Positions 43,381 through 51,412 of a stretch of DNA of 64,000 nucleotides are shown one piece after another. The notes beneath the pieces were generated by a model. The model searched no databases. It saw only the letters and a list, made by a program, of their open reading frames with translations, and was not told the origin of the DNA. Within the stretch, counting starts at the first letter, position 1. Every line of letters starts with the position of its first letter. This DNA comes from CBEULR01 sp965544035 (GTDB lineage: Bacteria > Bacillota > Desulfotomaculia > Desulfotomaculales > Desulforudaceae): NCBI GenBank assembly GCA_965544035.1, contig CBEULR010000005.1:95685-159684 (forward strand), given 5' to 3'. The translations under genes were made by a program, and so were the position numbers.

Positions 43381-43791
43381 GTGCTCAACAGGGTGATCCT
43401 GATCGGGCGCCTCACGCGCGACCCGGAGTTGCGGTACACGCCCAGCGGTGTGCCGACGGCCAGATTTAACCTGGCGGTCGACCGGCCGTTTACCGACAGC
43501 CAAGGACAGCGGGGAACGGATTTTATCGACATCGTGACCTGGCGAAAGCTCGCCGAGACCGTTGCCAACAACCTGAATAAGGGCAGACTGGTAGCTGTCG
43601 AAGGCAGGCTCCAGATCCGGTCGTACGATGACAGTCAGGGCGTACGCCGCAAAGCGGCCGAGGTTGTGGCGGATACCGTTCGGTTTCTTGATTGGCCGAA
43701 GGACAAAGACGGTGGACGCGACCTTGTCGCCGATCCACCTTACAAGAGCGAGATCGATTTTTCTGATGACAACGACGATATTCCTTTCTAA
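43381..43791 (+). CDS. ssb: Single-stranded DNA-binding protein
   Basis: This 136-residue SSB has an N-terminal OB fold (LNRVILIGRLTRDPELRYTPSG) and ends in the acidic tip DDNDDIPF, which recruits replication and repair partners. The GTG at 43381 has AAGGTGGTG upstream; GTGs 3-4 codons earlier are less well placed. Between rpsF and rpsR, as in most Firmicutes. Confidence 0.96.
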   Translation: MLNRVILIGRLTRDPELRYTPSGVPTARFNLAVDRPFTDSQGQRGTDFIDIVTWRKLAETVANNLNKGRLVAVEGRLQIRSYDDSQGVRRKAAEVVADTVRFLDWPKDKDGGRDLVADPPYKSEIDFSDDNDDIPF

Positions 43792-43806
43792 CAGGAGGTT
43801 GACCTG

Positions 43807-44034
43807 ATGAGACGCGACAAGGGACGTCGCCGGAAGCGCATCTGCAGCTTCTGTGTGGATAAGATTCCGGTGATTGACTTCAAGGATGTGAACCGGCTTA
43901 AGAAATACATCAGCGAGCGGGGCAAGATTCTTCCCCGGCGGATTTCCGGAAACTGCGCCGGACATCAGCGGATGCTGACGGTGGCGATCAAGAGGGCGCG
44001 TAATATGGCCCTGCTGCCGTACACAAGCGAATAG
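43807..44034 (+). CDS. rpsR: 30S ribosomal protein S18
   Basis: This 75-residue basic protein carries the S18 core LKKYISERGKILPRRISGNC and a CSFC pair at the N-terminus, the cysteine-containing form. The ribosome-binding site AGGAGG is 6 nt upstream. Confidence 0.97.
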   Translation: MRRDKGRRRKRICSFCVDKIPVIDFKDVNRLKKYISERGKILPRRISGNCAGHQRMLTVAIKRARNMALLPYTSE

Positions 44035-44047
44035 GATCCGGCGGATC

Positions 44048-44072
44048 AAAGGGGGGGAACCCCCTTTTCTGT
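44048..44072 (+). terminator. Terminator after rpsR
   Basis: A run of seven G pairs with CCCCC over a GAA loop and is followed by TTTTCTGTTT. Confidence 0.75.
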
Positions 44073-44212
44073 TTCTTGTGGCACCCGGCCGAGCTTTAGA
44101 TTTCACGGCAGGAATGACGTTATCTCCGCCGAAGTATGCTAACGAGAAGTATCGCGGGGCAGGCAACGCGCTGGTTAGATCTTGCACCCGGCGGAAAGGA
44201 GGCTTCAGGGTC

Positions 44213-44665
44213 GTGAAAGTGGTACTGTTGAAAGATGTGCCCGGAGTCGGCAAGCGCGGTGAGATTGTAAAAGTGGCCGAGGGGCACGCGCGCAACTACC
44301 TTATTCCCCGGCAGTTGGCGGAAGAAGCCACCGAGGGCCGCCTGAAGGAGATTCGCCGAAACAGGGACGTGAAGGCGAAGAAAGCGGCGAAGGCCGAGGC
44401 CGAGGCGCGGAAGCTGGCCGCCCGGTTTGAGGGACTGGTGGTGCAGGTGAGGGCGCGCTGCGGCGAGGGCGGCAAGCTGTTCGGCTCGGTCGGGAATAAG
44501 GATGTGGCGGAGGCCCTGGCTGCTCAGACGGGAATTAAACTGGATCGAAAGAAGATCGAGTTGGACGACACGATAAAGGCACTCGGTGTGTATCCGGCTC
44601 TGGCACGCCTGCATCCGGGCGTGCAGGCTGATTTTAAGGTGGAGGTAGTCGATCGCGATGCTTGA
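44213..44665 (+). CDS. rplI: 50S ribosomal protein L9
   Basis: This 150-residue protein begins KVVLLKDVPGVGKRGEIVKVAEGHARNYL, the L9 N-terminal domain, followed by the long Ala/Lys-rich linker helix and the C-terminal domain. The GTG at 44213 has AAAGGAGG upstream; the frame extends 45 codons further but without family similarity. It overlaps dnaB by 8 nt. Confidence 0.96.
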   Translation: MKVVLLKDVPGVGKRGEIVKVAEGHARNYLIPRQLAEEATEGRLKEIRRNRDVKAKKAAKAEAEARKLAARFEGLVVQVRARCGEGGKLFGSVGNKDVAEALAAQTGIKLDRKKIELDDTIKALGVYPALARLHPGVQADFKVEVVDRDA

Positions 44666-45980
44666 TCATCGTACGCCGCCGCAGAATCTGGACGCCGAGC
44701 AGGCCGTGCTCGGCGCCTTGCTTTTGGACCAAGACGCAATTTATCGTGTATCCTCCACCCTCAGGCCGGAGGATTTCTATCAGTCAGCCAACCGGTTGAT
44801 ATATGCGGCGGCGCTCGCTTTGCACGACGCGGGACAGCCCGTTGATCTGGTCACGGTGACCGAGCAGCTCCGCCGGGACAACCTGTTGGAGAAGGCCGGC
44901 GGTGCGGTCTACATCGCCTCGCTGACGGACCTGGTGCCCACTACGGCCAACGTGGAACATTATGCACGGATTGTCGAGGAGAAGTCGCTTCTGCGCACGC
45001 TCATCCTGGTCTCCGGACGGATCGCCGAGATGAGCTACGAGGAGAACGACGAGGTTCCGCGGCTGCTGGACCAGGCCGAGCAGATGATTTTGGAGCTCTC
45101 TACGCGCAGAGGGTCGGCCGTTTTTGCCCAACTGCGGGAGGTTCTGTTAAAGACCTGGGAAACCATTGAGGCCGCCTACGCCAACAAGGGGCGGCTTTCC
45201 GGGGTGCCCACCGGTTTCGTCGACCTGGACAACATCTGTGGCGGCTTCCAGCCCTCCGACCTGATCATCCTGGCGGCGCGGCCGAGTATGGGTAAGACGG
45301 CGCTGGCGCTCTCCATCGCCTATCAGGTGGCCAGGAGCGATTCGGCGTTGCCGGTGGCCGTATTCAGCCTGGAGATGGCCAAGGAGCAGCTGGTGCAGCG
45401 CCTGCTGAGCATGGAGGCCAAGGTTGACCAATACCGCCTGCGCACGGGGAATCTGCGGGAAGAGGACTGGGAGCGCCTGACGGATGCTGCGGCCAACCTG
45501 AACGATCTCCCCATCTATATCGACGATACGGCCGGCCTGTCGGTGCGCGAGATCAGGGCGAAGAGCAAGCGCCTGATGGGCGAAAAAGGGCTCAGCATGG
45601 TCATCATCGATTACCTGCAGTTGATCCAGTCGCATAAACGGACCGAAAACCGGCAGCAGGAGATCGCCCAGATATCGCGTTCGCTGAAAGCGCTGGCCAA
45701 AGAGCTGAATGTTCCCGTGGTGGCGCTCTCGCAGCTCAGCCGGGCCGTTGAATCCCGGCCGAATAAGCGCCCTCAGATGTCGGACCTTCGCGAGAGCGGC
45801 AGCCTGGAGCAGGATGCCGATGTGATCATCTTCATCTACCGCGATGATTACTATAACCCGGATTCGGAGGATAAGGGCATCGCTGAACTGATGGTGGCCA
45901 AACAGCGCAACGGCCCGACGGGTACGGCCAAGCTGGCGTTTATGAAGGAGTTCACCCGCTTTGTGAACCTGGCGCGGTAA
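44658..45980 (+). CDS. dnaB: Replicative DNA helicase DnaB
   Basis: DnaB (440 residues) is the hexameric replicative helicase. The N-terminal DnaG-interacting domain (PQNLDAEQAVLGALLLDQDA) precedes a RecA-like ATPase with Walker A AARPSMGKTALAL and Walker B MVIIDYLQLIQ. Length and motif spacing are normal, so no intein is present. It is coupled to rplI by overlap. Confidence 0.97.
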   Translation: MLDHRTPPQNLDAEQAVLGALLLDQDAIYRVSSTLRPEDFYQSANRLIYAAALALHDAGQPVDLVTVTEQLRRDNLLEKAGGAVYIASLTDLVPTTANVEHYARIVEEKSLLRTLILVSGRIAEMSYEENDEVPRLLDQAEQMILELSTRRGSAVFAQLREVLLKTWETIEAAYANKGRLSGVPTGFVDLDNICGGFQPSDLIILAARPSMGKTALALSIAYQVARSDSALPVAVFSLEMAKEQLVQRLLSMEAKVDQYRLRTGNLREEDWERLTDAAANLNDLPIYIDDTAGLSVREIRAKSKRLMGEKGLSMVIIDYLQLIQSHKRTENRQQEIAQISRSLKALAKELNVPVVALSQLSRAVESRPNKRPQMSDLRESGSLEQDADVIIFIYRDDYYNPDSEDKGIAELMVAKQRNGPTGTAKLAFMKEFTRFVNLAR

Positions 45981-46017
45981 ACGGGGTGGTGCCGGCGCTC
46001 CCGGGCGCCCGCTTCAG

Positions 46018-46046
46018 TTGACAAAAGACCCCCCTTCTGCTACAGT
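46018..46046 (+). promoter_or_regulatory. Promoter upstream of the FAD protein gene
   Basis: Consensus TTGACA and TACAGT are separated by 17 nt, 25 bp before the start codon. A GC-rich hairpin (GGCGCTCCCGGGCGCC) lies just upstream. Confidence 0.65.
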
Positions 46047-46070
46047 TTTACCCGGCGGAGTGATGTAGAG

Positions 46071-47456
46071 ATGAATAAAAAATACGATGTAATCATCATT
46101 GGAGCGGGGCCGGCGGGGATATTCGCGGCCCTTGAGCTTGTAAAGCATAAAAACGATCTGCGTATTCTCATACTGGAAAAGGGACGTGACATCAAGAGAC
46201 GGGTCTGTCCGTCGCGTGAAAGACAGTGCCGCTGTGTGAACTGTTCACCTTGTGCCACCGTCTGCGGGTGGGGAGGGGCGGGTGCCTTCAGCGACGGCAA
46301 GCTGACCCTGTCCACCGAGGTCGGCGGGCATCTGGATACATATGTCGGGGCTCAGCTCCTGCAGGAGCTGATTTCGTATGTGGACGGGATATATCTGGAC
46401 TACGGCGCCCCGGAAGAGACCTACGGGGTGAAATGTGCCGATCAGCTGGAGGAGATTCGCAAGCAGGCCACGCTGGCCGGACTGCGGCTGGTGCCGCTGC
46501 CGATCAGACACCTGGGCACCGGGCGCTGTACCCAGATCCTGCAGAAGATGTTTGAGGACCTGAGCCGGAATGTGGAGATTCGCACCGACGTCTTTGTGGC
46601 TTCTATCGTCACCAAGGATGGGCGGGTTACCGGTGTCGAAACCGATGAAGGTCAGGTTCTGGAGGCCGAATATGTGATCGCCGCCCCCGGACGTGAGGGT
46701 TCCGAGTGGCTCACCGCCGAGGCGCACCGGCTGGGCCTGCGCACCGCCGTCAATCCGGTGGACATCGGTGTACGCGTGGAACTGCCGGCCGTTGTTATGG
46801 AGCGGCTGACCAGCCTCTTCTACGAGCTCAAGTGCACCTATGTTTCCCAGACCTTCGAGGACCGGGTGCGCACCTTCTGCATGAACCCGAACGGCGAGGT
46901 GGTGATGGAGAATAATGACGGTGTGATCACCGTCAACGGTCACAGCCATGCTTATAATAAGACCGAGAACACCAACTTCGCCCTTCTGGTCAGCAAGAAT
47001 TTCACCGAGCCCTTCCGTGAACCGATCACGTACGGCCGGTCGATCGCTAAGCTGGCCAACCTGCTGGGCGGCGGAGTGATTGTGCAGCGTTTGGGCGACC
47101 TGACCAACGGCCGGCGCAGCACCAAGCAGAAGATTGAGAAGGGGCTGGTGAACGCCACCCTGAAGGAGGCCACGCCGGGGGATCTCAGTTTGGTTTTCCC
47201 GTACCGGCACCTGATGGGGATCGTGGAAATGCTGAAGGCGCTGGACCGGATCGCGCCCGGTGTGTATTCACGTGATACCCTGCTGTACGGGGCCGAAGTC
47301 AAATTTTATTCGTCGAGGCTGGCATTGAACCGGGCGCTGGAAACCAAGATCAGGAACCTGTTCGCCGTCGGAGACGGTGCAGGTGTGACGCGCGGTCTGG
47401 TGCAGGCCTCTGCGGCCGGTGTCGTGGCTGCCAGAGAGATACTGAGGAGAGTGTAG
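46071..47456 (+). CDS. FAD-dependent dehydrogenase-like protein (COG2509 group)
   Basis: This 461-residue protein has an N-terminal FAD loop VIIIGAGPAGIFAALEL, a Cys-rich segment (CRCVNCSPCATVCGWGGAGAFSDGK) and a C-terminal LFAVGDGAGVTRGLVQASAAGVVAA, matching the conserved COG2509 FAD proteins of Clostridia. The reaction is unknown. The cluster of six cysteines between residues 45 and 65 could bind a metal or iron-sulfur cluster, but this is inference. It precedes purA by 5 bp. Confidence 0.82.
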   Translation: MNKKYDVIIIGAGPAGIFAALELVKHKNDLRILILEKGRDIKRRVCPSRERQCRCVNCSPCATVCGWGGAGAFSDGKLTLSTEVGGHLDTYVGAQLLQELISYVDGIYLDYGAPEETYGVKCADQLEEIRKQATLAGLRLVPLPIRHLGTGRCTQILQKMFEDLSRNVEIRTDVFVASIVTKDGRVTGVETDEGQVLEAEYVIAAPGREGSEWLTAEAHRLGLRTAVNPVDIGVRVELPAVVMERLTSLFYELKCTYVSQTFEDRVRTFCMNPNGEVVMENNDGVITVNGHSHAYNKTENTNFALLVSKNFTEPFREPITYGRSIAKLANLLGGGVIVQRLGDLTNGRRSTKQKIEKGLVNATLKEATPGDLSLVFPYRHLMGIVEMLKALDRIAPGVYSRDTLLYGAEVKFYSSRLALNRALETKIRNLFAVGDGAGVTRGLVQASAAGVVAAREILRRV

Positions 47457-47461
47457 AGCTT

Positions 47462-48763
47462 ATGGCATTAGTTGTATTGGTGGGTGCTCAGTGGGGTGAC
47501 GAAGGGAAAGGGAAGATTACCGACTTCCTTTCCGAACGGGCGCAGCTGGTCGTTCGCTTCCAGGGGGGAAACAACGCCGGACACACGGTGGTCATCGGGG
47601 CGGAAGAGTTTCGTCTGCACCTGTTGCCTTCGGGAATTCTGCATCCGGACAAGGAATGCGTGATCGGGAACGGTGTGGTGATCGATCCGGCGGTGCTGCG
47701 TGAGGAGATCGAGAAGCTGGCTGCACGCAACGTGGATATCGGCAGGCTGTACATCAGTGAACGCGCGCACCTGATTATGCCTTATCACCGCTACCTGGAC
47801 CGGCTTCAGGAGGAACGTAAGGGTGCGGCCAAGATCGGCACCACCTGCCGCGGTATCGGCCCTTGCTACACCGACAAGGTCAGCCGGGACGGTATTCGCG
47901 TGATCGATCTTCTGGATCGTGAACACTTCGCCGAGAAGCTGCGGCGGAATATGGAACAGAAGAACGAGCTGATTGAAAAGATTTACGGCGCCGAGGGGAT
48001 GGATTACGAGACCGTTCTCGCGGAGTGCGAGGAGCACGCCGAATTCCTGCGGCCCTATGCCGCCGATACCTCTCTCATTCTGAGCCGTGCGGTGTACGAG
48101 GGGAAGAACGTCCTGTTCGAGGGAGCGCAGGGCACCCTATTGGATATCGACCACGGAACCTATCCGTATGTGACCTCGTCGAATCCCACGGCCTCCGAAG
48201 CGGCCGCCGGCAGCGGCATCGGACCCACGGCTATCGACCTGGTGCTGGGTGTGACCAAAGCTTACACCACGCGTGTCGGAGAGGGACCGTTCCCGACTGA
48301 ATTGGACGGAGCGGCCGGGGAAGACATCCGAACCAGGGGCCGTGAGTTCGGTACGACCACCGGACGTCCGCGGCGCTGCGGCTGGTTTGACGCCGTGATC
48401 GCCCGCTACTCGGCACGGATCAACGGCCTGGACTATCTGGCCGTGACCAAGCTGGATGTGCTGAGCGGTTTGGATACCCTGAAGATCTGTAACGGTTACC
48501 GCTGGCGCGGCCGGCTCCTCACCGAGTTTCCGGCGAACATCGCCGTGCTGGCCGAGTGTGAGCCGGTGTACGAGGAGCTTCCGGGGTGGAAGGAAGACAT
48601 CACGGGGGCGCGTAGCTTGGATGACCTGCCCGAGGCGGCGCGCAGATACCTGGAACGGATCACCGAACTGGTGGAGGTGCCGGTGGCCATGGTGGGCGTC
48701 GGCATGCGCCGGTCCCAGACCATCGTGGTGCAGGATGTGTTTGCGGAGAGTTTTGAAGAATAG
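47462..48763 (+). CDS. purA: Adenylosuccinate synthetase
   Basis: PurA (433 residues) converts IMP, aspartate and GTP to adenylosuccinate, the first AMP-specific step. The P-loop GAQWGDEGKGK and the IMP motif GGNNAGHTV are intact, as are the later GTTTGRPRRCGWFD and TKLDVLSG. The ATG at 47462 follows the FAD gene closely, suggesting cotranscription. Confidence 0.98.
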   Translation: MALVVLVGAQWGDEGKGKITDFLSERAQLVVRFQGGNNAGHTVVIGAEEFRLHLLPSGILHPDKECVIGNGVVIDPAVLREEIEKLAARNVDIGRLYISERAHLIMPYHRYLDRLQEERKGAAKIGTTCRGIGPCYTDKVSRDGIRVIDLLDREHFAEKLRRNMEQKNELIEKIYGAEGMDYETVLAECEEHAEFLRPYAADTSLILSRAVYEGKNVLFEGAQGTLLDIDHGTYPYVTSSNPTASEAAAGSGIGPTAIDLVLGVTKAYTTRVGEGPFPTELDGAAGEDIRTRGREFGTTTGRPRRCGWFDAVIARYSARINGLDYLAVTKLDVLSGLDTLKICNGYRWRGRLLTEFPANIAVLAECEPVYEELPGWKEDITGARSLDDLPEAARRYLERITELVEVPVAMVGVGMRRSQTIVVQDVFAESFEE

Positions 48764-48787
48764 CGGTTGATGAGCCAGTAATTACCC

Positions 48788-48816
48788 TTGACAGCCCTAA
48801 CGGCGTATAGTATCAT
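48788..48816 (+). promoter_or_regulatory. Promoter of tRNA-Glu
   Basis: TTGACA and TATCAT are separated by 17 nt, about 22 bp upstream of the tRNA. Confidence 0.7.
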
Positions 48817-48837
48817 AGCTTTTGCGAGGCTCTGCGT

Positions 48838-48913
48838 GGCCCCATGGTCAAGTGGACTAAGACACCGGCCTTTCACGCCGGCGACCCGGGTTCGAATCCC
48901 GGTGGGGTCACCA
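48838..48913 (+). tRNA. tRNA-Glu(TTC)
   Basis: It has a complete cloverleaf with encoded CCA; stem CCGGC/GCCGG around loop CTTTCAC gives anticodon TTC. The acceptor is GGCCCCA/TGGGGTC with one G-T pair. Confidence 0.95.
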
Positions 48914-48919
48914 TATAAC

Positions 48920-48955
48920 AGAAGTCAGAGGTCGGAGGTCGTAAGTCGGAAATAG
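48920..48955. repeat. Degenerate 7-bp-period spacer
   Basis: Heptamers GAAGTCA, GAGGTCG, GAGGTCG, TAAGTCG and GAAATAG follow the tRNA-Glu gene directly. A second short run of the same period lies at about 48990-49020. Confidence 0.55.
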
Positions 48956-49039
48956 GGGAAACGGCTTGGCCGATGGCCTTTTTCGTCAGTAGAAGGTAGT
49001 GAGTATCCAGTATTCAGGGAGACAGAGATTGGGGTCGGT

Positions 49040-49172
49040 CGCTCGGTGATGCCGGCGGTCGACAGTCGCCGGGCCGGCATCAAGAGAAAAGGAGATTACC
49101 GGCCAGGCGGTTGACCATAAAGGTTCCCAATGGTGTTTCGGGCGGCCGATTCCGCCCGCTTTTGTTTTCTGT
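49040..49172 (+). ncRNA. Candidate small RNA with terminal hairpin
   Basis: A perfect 10-bp stem, TGATGCCGGC with GCCGGCATCA (49047-49082), is followed by more pairing around GGCCAGGCGG and then by a terminator (CGGGCGG/CCGCCCG, 49139-49158, with TTTTGTTTT). No frame codes. It lies between tRNA-Glu and tRNA-Gly. It could be an unprocessed spacer or an independent RNA. Confidence 0.4.
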
Positions 49173-49193
49173 AAAGCGCGGCACCGCGAAAAC

Positions 49194-49222
49194 TTGCATG
49201 GATTCCTGTAAAGTAGTATAAT
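49194..49222 (+). promoter_or_regulatory. Promoter of tRNA-Gly
   Basis: TTGCAT and TATAAT are separated by 17 nt, 18 bp upstream of the tRNA. Confidence 0.75.
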
Positions 49223-49239
49223 TAAGGGTACCAAATGTT

Positions 49240-49314
49240 GCGGGCGTAGCTCAATGGTAGAGCACCAGCTTCCCAAGCTGGGGGCTGAGGGTTCGAGCCC
49301 CTTCGCCCGCTCCA
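49240..49314 (+). tRNA. tRNA-Gly(CCC)
   Basis: It has a complete cloverleaf with encoded CCA; stem CCAGC/GCTGG around loop TTCCCAA gives anticodon CCC. The acceptor is GCGGGCG. Confidence 0.95.
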
Positions 49315-49328
49315 TAAGAATGAACGAC

Positions 49329-49356
49329 AGAGGGGTTCCGATGGAACCCCTCTTTT
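49329..49356 (+). terminator. Terminator after tRNA-Gly
   Basis: AGAGGGGTTCC pairs with GGAACCCCTCT over a three-base loop and is followed by TTT. Confidence 0.9.
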
Positions 49357-49390
49357 GTTGATGTGTAATTCTATTCCCAGAAAAAGGAAG

Positions 49391-49456
49391 CGAGACTGAA
49401 CTAGCACTAGACAGTGCTACTGCGGAGACAGCAGTCCCGTCACTCAGTCTCACCTT
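49391..49456. ncRNA. Possible three-way-junction RNA or DNA element
   Basis: An outer 8-bp stem, GAGACTGA (49392-49399) with TCAGTCTC (49444-49451), encloses two inner hairpins: AGCACT/AGTGCT and CTGC/GCAG. This cloverleaf-like fold is strong for 60 bp and lies at the 3' edge of the AT-rich DUF3800 insert. It is not a tRNA: there is no T-loop or acceptor CCA. Confidence 0.4.
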
Positions 49457-49531
49457 TATATTATAGCCATTGCAAGTAAAAAACAATAGCTTAGTCAGAA
49501 AAAAGCTTGGCTTTTTTCTAGATTTCCTGCT

Positions 49532-50287
49532 TTAGGTATAGTAGTTTAGTAGAAAATCCGGATTGCAACGGTATAGTCCGTACAGTCCCTTGTAATTGCG
49601 TGTTGAGCGCTCCAATATTCTATAATAATCAATAAGTTTATTAATCCAATCAGGCTTATTACTTGCTGGGGGCGACAGGTGCAAATTGTGACGGTGGTAC
49701 AATCGGATGACTCCCGCTGCTGCATCGGCTAATTGTATACCGATCGTCATTTCAGAGTCGACGAAGAGAGGCACCTCAAGAATCCTATCCATTTTGATGC
49801 CATCTGCAGTTCTGTATAAATAGTTGTTGAACGCATAGGCCACTCGTTTGTCGACGCGACGTTGCTCGTTGTCAATAGCCACAATAGCCTTTGGCCTCTG
49901 ATACTCTTCAGCAAGCTTTTGTATTCGCTGAAGTAGATAGATATAATGCTTAGACAGGTGATCCGTTTGGAAACTTGGACGGATGTTCTGATTTGGAATA
50001 ATTACTGCAAAGCAGTGGCAGTCTCCTGTTGCAAAGCACCGTTCAAACACTCTATCATTAAACTCATGCTTATTTAATTCGGGATGGGACAAAGTGCTTT
50101 TGTTAATAAAAGAATTAGCATGGTACTCAAGTGTTTCGTTTAGCAGAATATCACGTTTGAAATTATGTAGAACCCGTGTAATCTCACCAATTAAATGCTG
50201 ACGAATACATACTGCGCTAGCTACTATATATGGTTCCTTTTCAGGAGAGTCCATGAAACTGCCTGATATGTCAATAAATGCAAACAT
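49532..50287 (-). CDS. DUF3800 family protein
   Basis: This protein of about 251 residues begins MFAFIDISGSFMDSP and carries IVAIDNEQRRVDKRV and IGIQLADAAAGV, the pattern of DUF3800, whose fold resembles RNase H and whose members are often found in mobile or defence contexts. The usual N-terminal DESGS is DISGS here, so one acidic residue differs. Composition is clearly more AT-rich than the flanking genes, a sign of transfer. I chose the internal ATG at 50287; a TTG 33 nt upstream is possible. Confidence 0.75.
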   Translation of the reverse strand: MFAFIDISGSFMDSPEKEPYIVASAVCIRQHLIGEITRVLHNFKRDILLNETLEYHANSFINKSTLSHPELNKHEFNDRVFERCFATGDCHCFAVIIPNQNIRPSFQTDHLSKHYIYLLQRIQKLAEEYQRPKAIVAIDNEQRRVDKRVAYAFNNYLYRTADGIKMDRILEVPLFVDSEMTIGIQLADAAAGVIRLYHRHNLHLSPPASNKPDWINKLIDYYRILERSTRNYKGLYGLYRCNPDFLLNYYT

Positions 50288-50500
50288 ACCATCTCTTGCC
50301 TTTCGCTGTGATTTATTCAAAATTATTTTGACATTGTCTTGTCATTTCCTCATAGAGATAGGGTATTAATGTGCGGCATTGAGTCAGTCTGCCGATTTTC
50401 CAAAAAACAAGAGTTCCAACAGCTGTCGACGATATAGGATATTGTAACGGTCCGGTTTTTCCAATATAATCATTACAAAAACTGAAGGGGGGTAACCGCC

Positions 50501-51133
50501 ATGTTTGTACGCGACTGCATGGTACGTAATCCGATCACCATTACTCCGGAAACCCCTATTTCCAAAGCACTCGATATTGTCGTCAAGAAGAAAATCCGTC
50601 ATCTCCCCGTCCTGCAGGGGGAGAAGGTCGTCGGTCTGGTCACCGAGCGGGGACTCCTCGCGGTGTCGCCTTCACCGGCCACTACTCTCAGTGTTTACGA
50701 ACTTAATTATGTGCTGGCCAAGCTCACCGTCAAGGAGGCGCTGGTCAAGAATCCGGTTTCGGTTTCTTCGGACTGCCCGATCGAAGAGGCCGCGTTCATT
50801 ATGCGTGAGAAAAAGATCGGCAGTCTCTTGGTGATTGACGACGGCAAGCTTGTAGGTATTGTAACCCAGACTGACATGGTGCATGCGATGGTGCGCCTGT
50901 TCGGCCTGCAGAAGGCCGGAAGCCGGATTGTGATTGAGACCGCCGACCGGGTGGGTGTTCTGGCCGAGATTACCGGGATCATCAAAACAACAAATACCAA
51001 TATCATCAGTCTGGTATGCTTGGAAGTGGGGGGCGACCGTCTCCACATCACCATCCGGGTCAGCCTGGCCGATCCGGGTCCGTTGGTAGAAGAGATTGAA
51101 GCCCGGGGCTTCAAGGTTGTCTCGGTAAACTAG
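50501..51133 (+). CDS. CBS-pair and ACT domain protein (AcuB-like)
   Basis: This 210-residue protein has two CBS motifs (MFVRDCMVRNPITITPETPI and VKEALVKNPVSVSSD... GIVTQTDMVHAM), followed by an ACT domain (about residues 140-210, RIVIETADRVGVLAEITGIIK). CBS pairs usually bind adenosine nucleotides and ACT domains bind amino acids, so a regulatory role is likely. The ribosome-binding site GGGGGG precedes the ATG. Confidence 0.88.
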   Translation: MFVRDCMVRNPITITPETPISKALDIVVKKKIRHLPVLQGEKVVGLVTERGLLAVSPSPATTLSVYELNYVLAKLTVKEALVKNPVSVSSDCPIEEAAFIMREKKIGSLLVIDDGKLVGIVTQTDMVHAMVRLFGLQKAGSRIVIETADRVGVLAEITGIIKTTNTNIISLVCLEVGGDRLHITIRVSLADPGPLVEEIEARGFKVVSVN

Positions 51134-51174
51134 AGTTTCAATTAACCAGTCTTTTGTTTTGGGAGGCGTTTTCT

Positions 51175-51327
51175 TTGAGTAAGCACATCAAGACCCTGAC
51201 CCGTTCTTCACTGCTGAAGCGGCGGCACACCGGTTGCGGGGAGTGCCAGACTTCCTGTCAGTCGGCGTGCAAGACCTCATGCACCGTAGGCAATCAGACT
51301 TGCCTTAAGCGGTCCGAGGCAAAGTAA
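51175..51327 (+). CDS. scfA: SCIFF ribosomal peptide precursor
   Basis: This 50-residue peptide ends with the six-cysteines-in-forty-five pattern: TGCGECQTSCQSACKTSC and VGNQTC. It matches the SCIFF family of ribosomal peptides found in nearly all Clostridia, which the adjacent radical SAM enzyme modifies by thioether links. The start is a TTG with GGGAGG upstream. The frame is too short for ordinary gene finders. Confidence 0.95.
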   Translation: MSKHIKTLTRSSLLKRRHTGCGECQTSCQSACKTSCTVGNQTCLKRSEAK

Positions 51328-51340
51328 GTTTGCCAAATGG

Positions 51341-51402
51341 CAGGTGAGAGGTGTGCCTCACTGCATCCAGCCTCTCACCTCTCACTTCTCACATCTCATC
51401 AC
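51341..51402. repeat. Degenerate 7-bp-period spacer inside the SCIFF operon
   Basis: AGGTGAG, AGGTGTG and then CCTCTCA-type heptamers (CACCTCTCACTTCTCACATCTC in register) fill the scfA-scfB spacer up to the scfB ribosome-binding site. Confidence 0.6.
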
Positions 51403-51412
51403 GGAGGTTGTT

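Noticed and set aside
44658..45980. Intein in dnaB
   Set aside because: DnaB inteins are frequent, but the length of 440 residues and normal spacing of motifs exclude one.
49391..49456. A further tRNA gene after tRNA-Gly
   Set aside because: The fold is cloverleaf-like, but there is no T-loop GGTTCGA, no CCA end and no seven-base anticodon loop.
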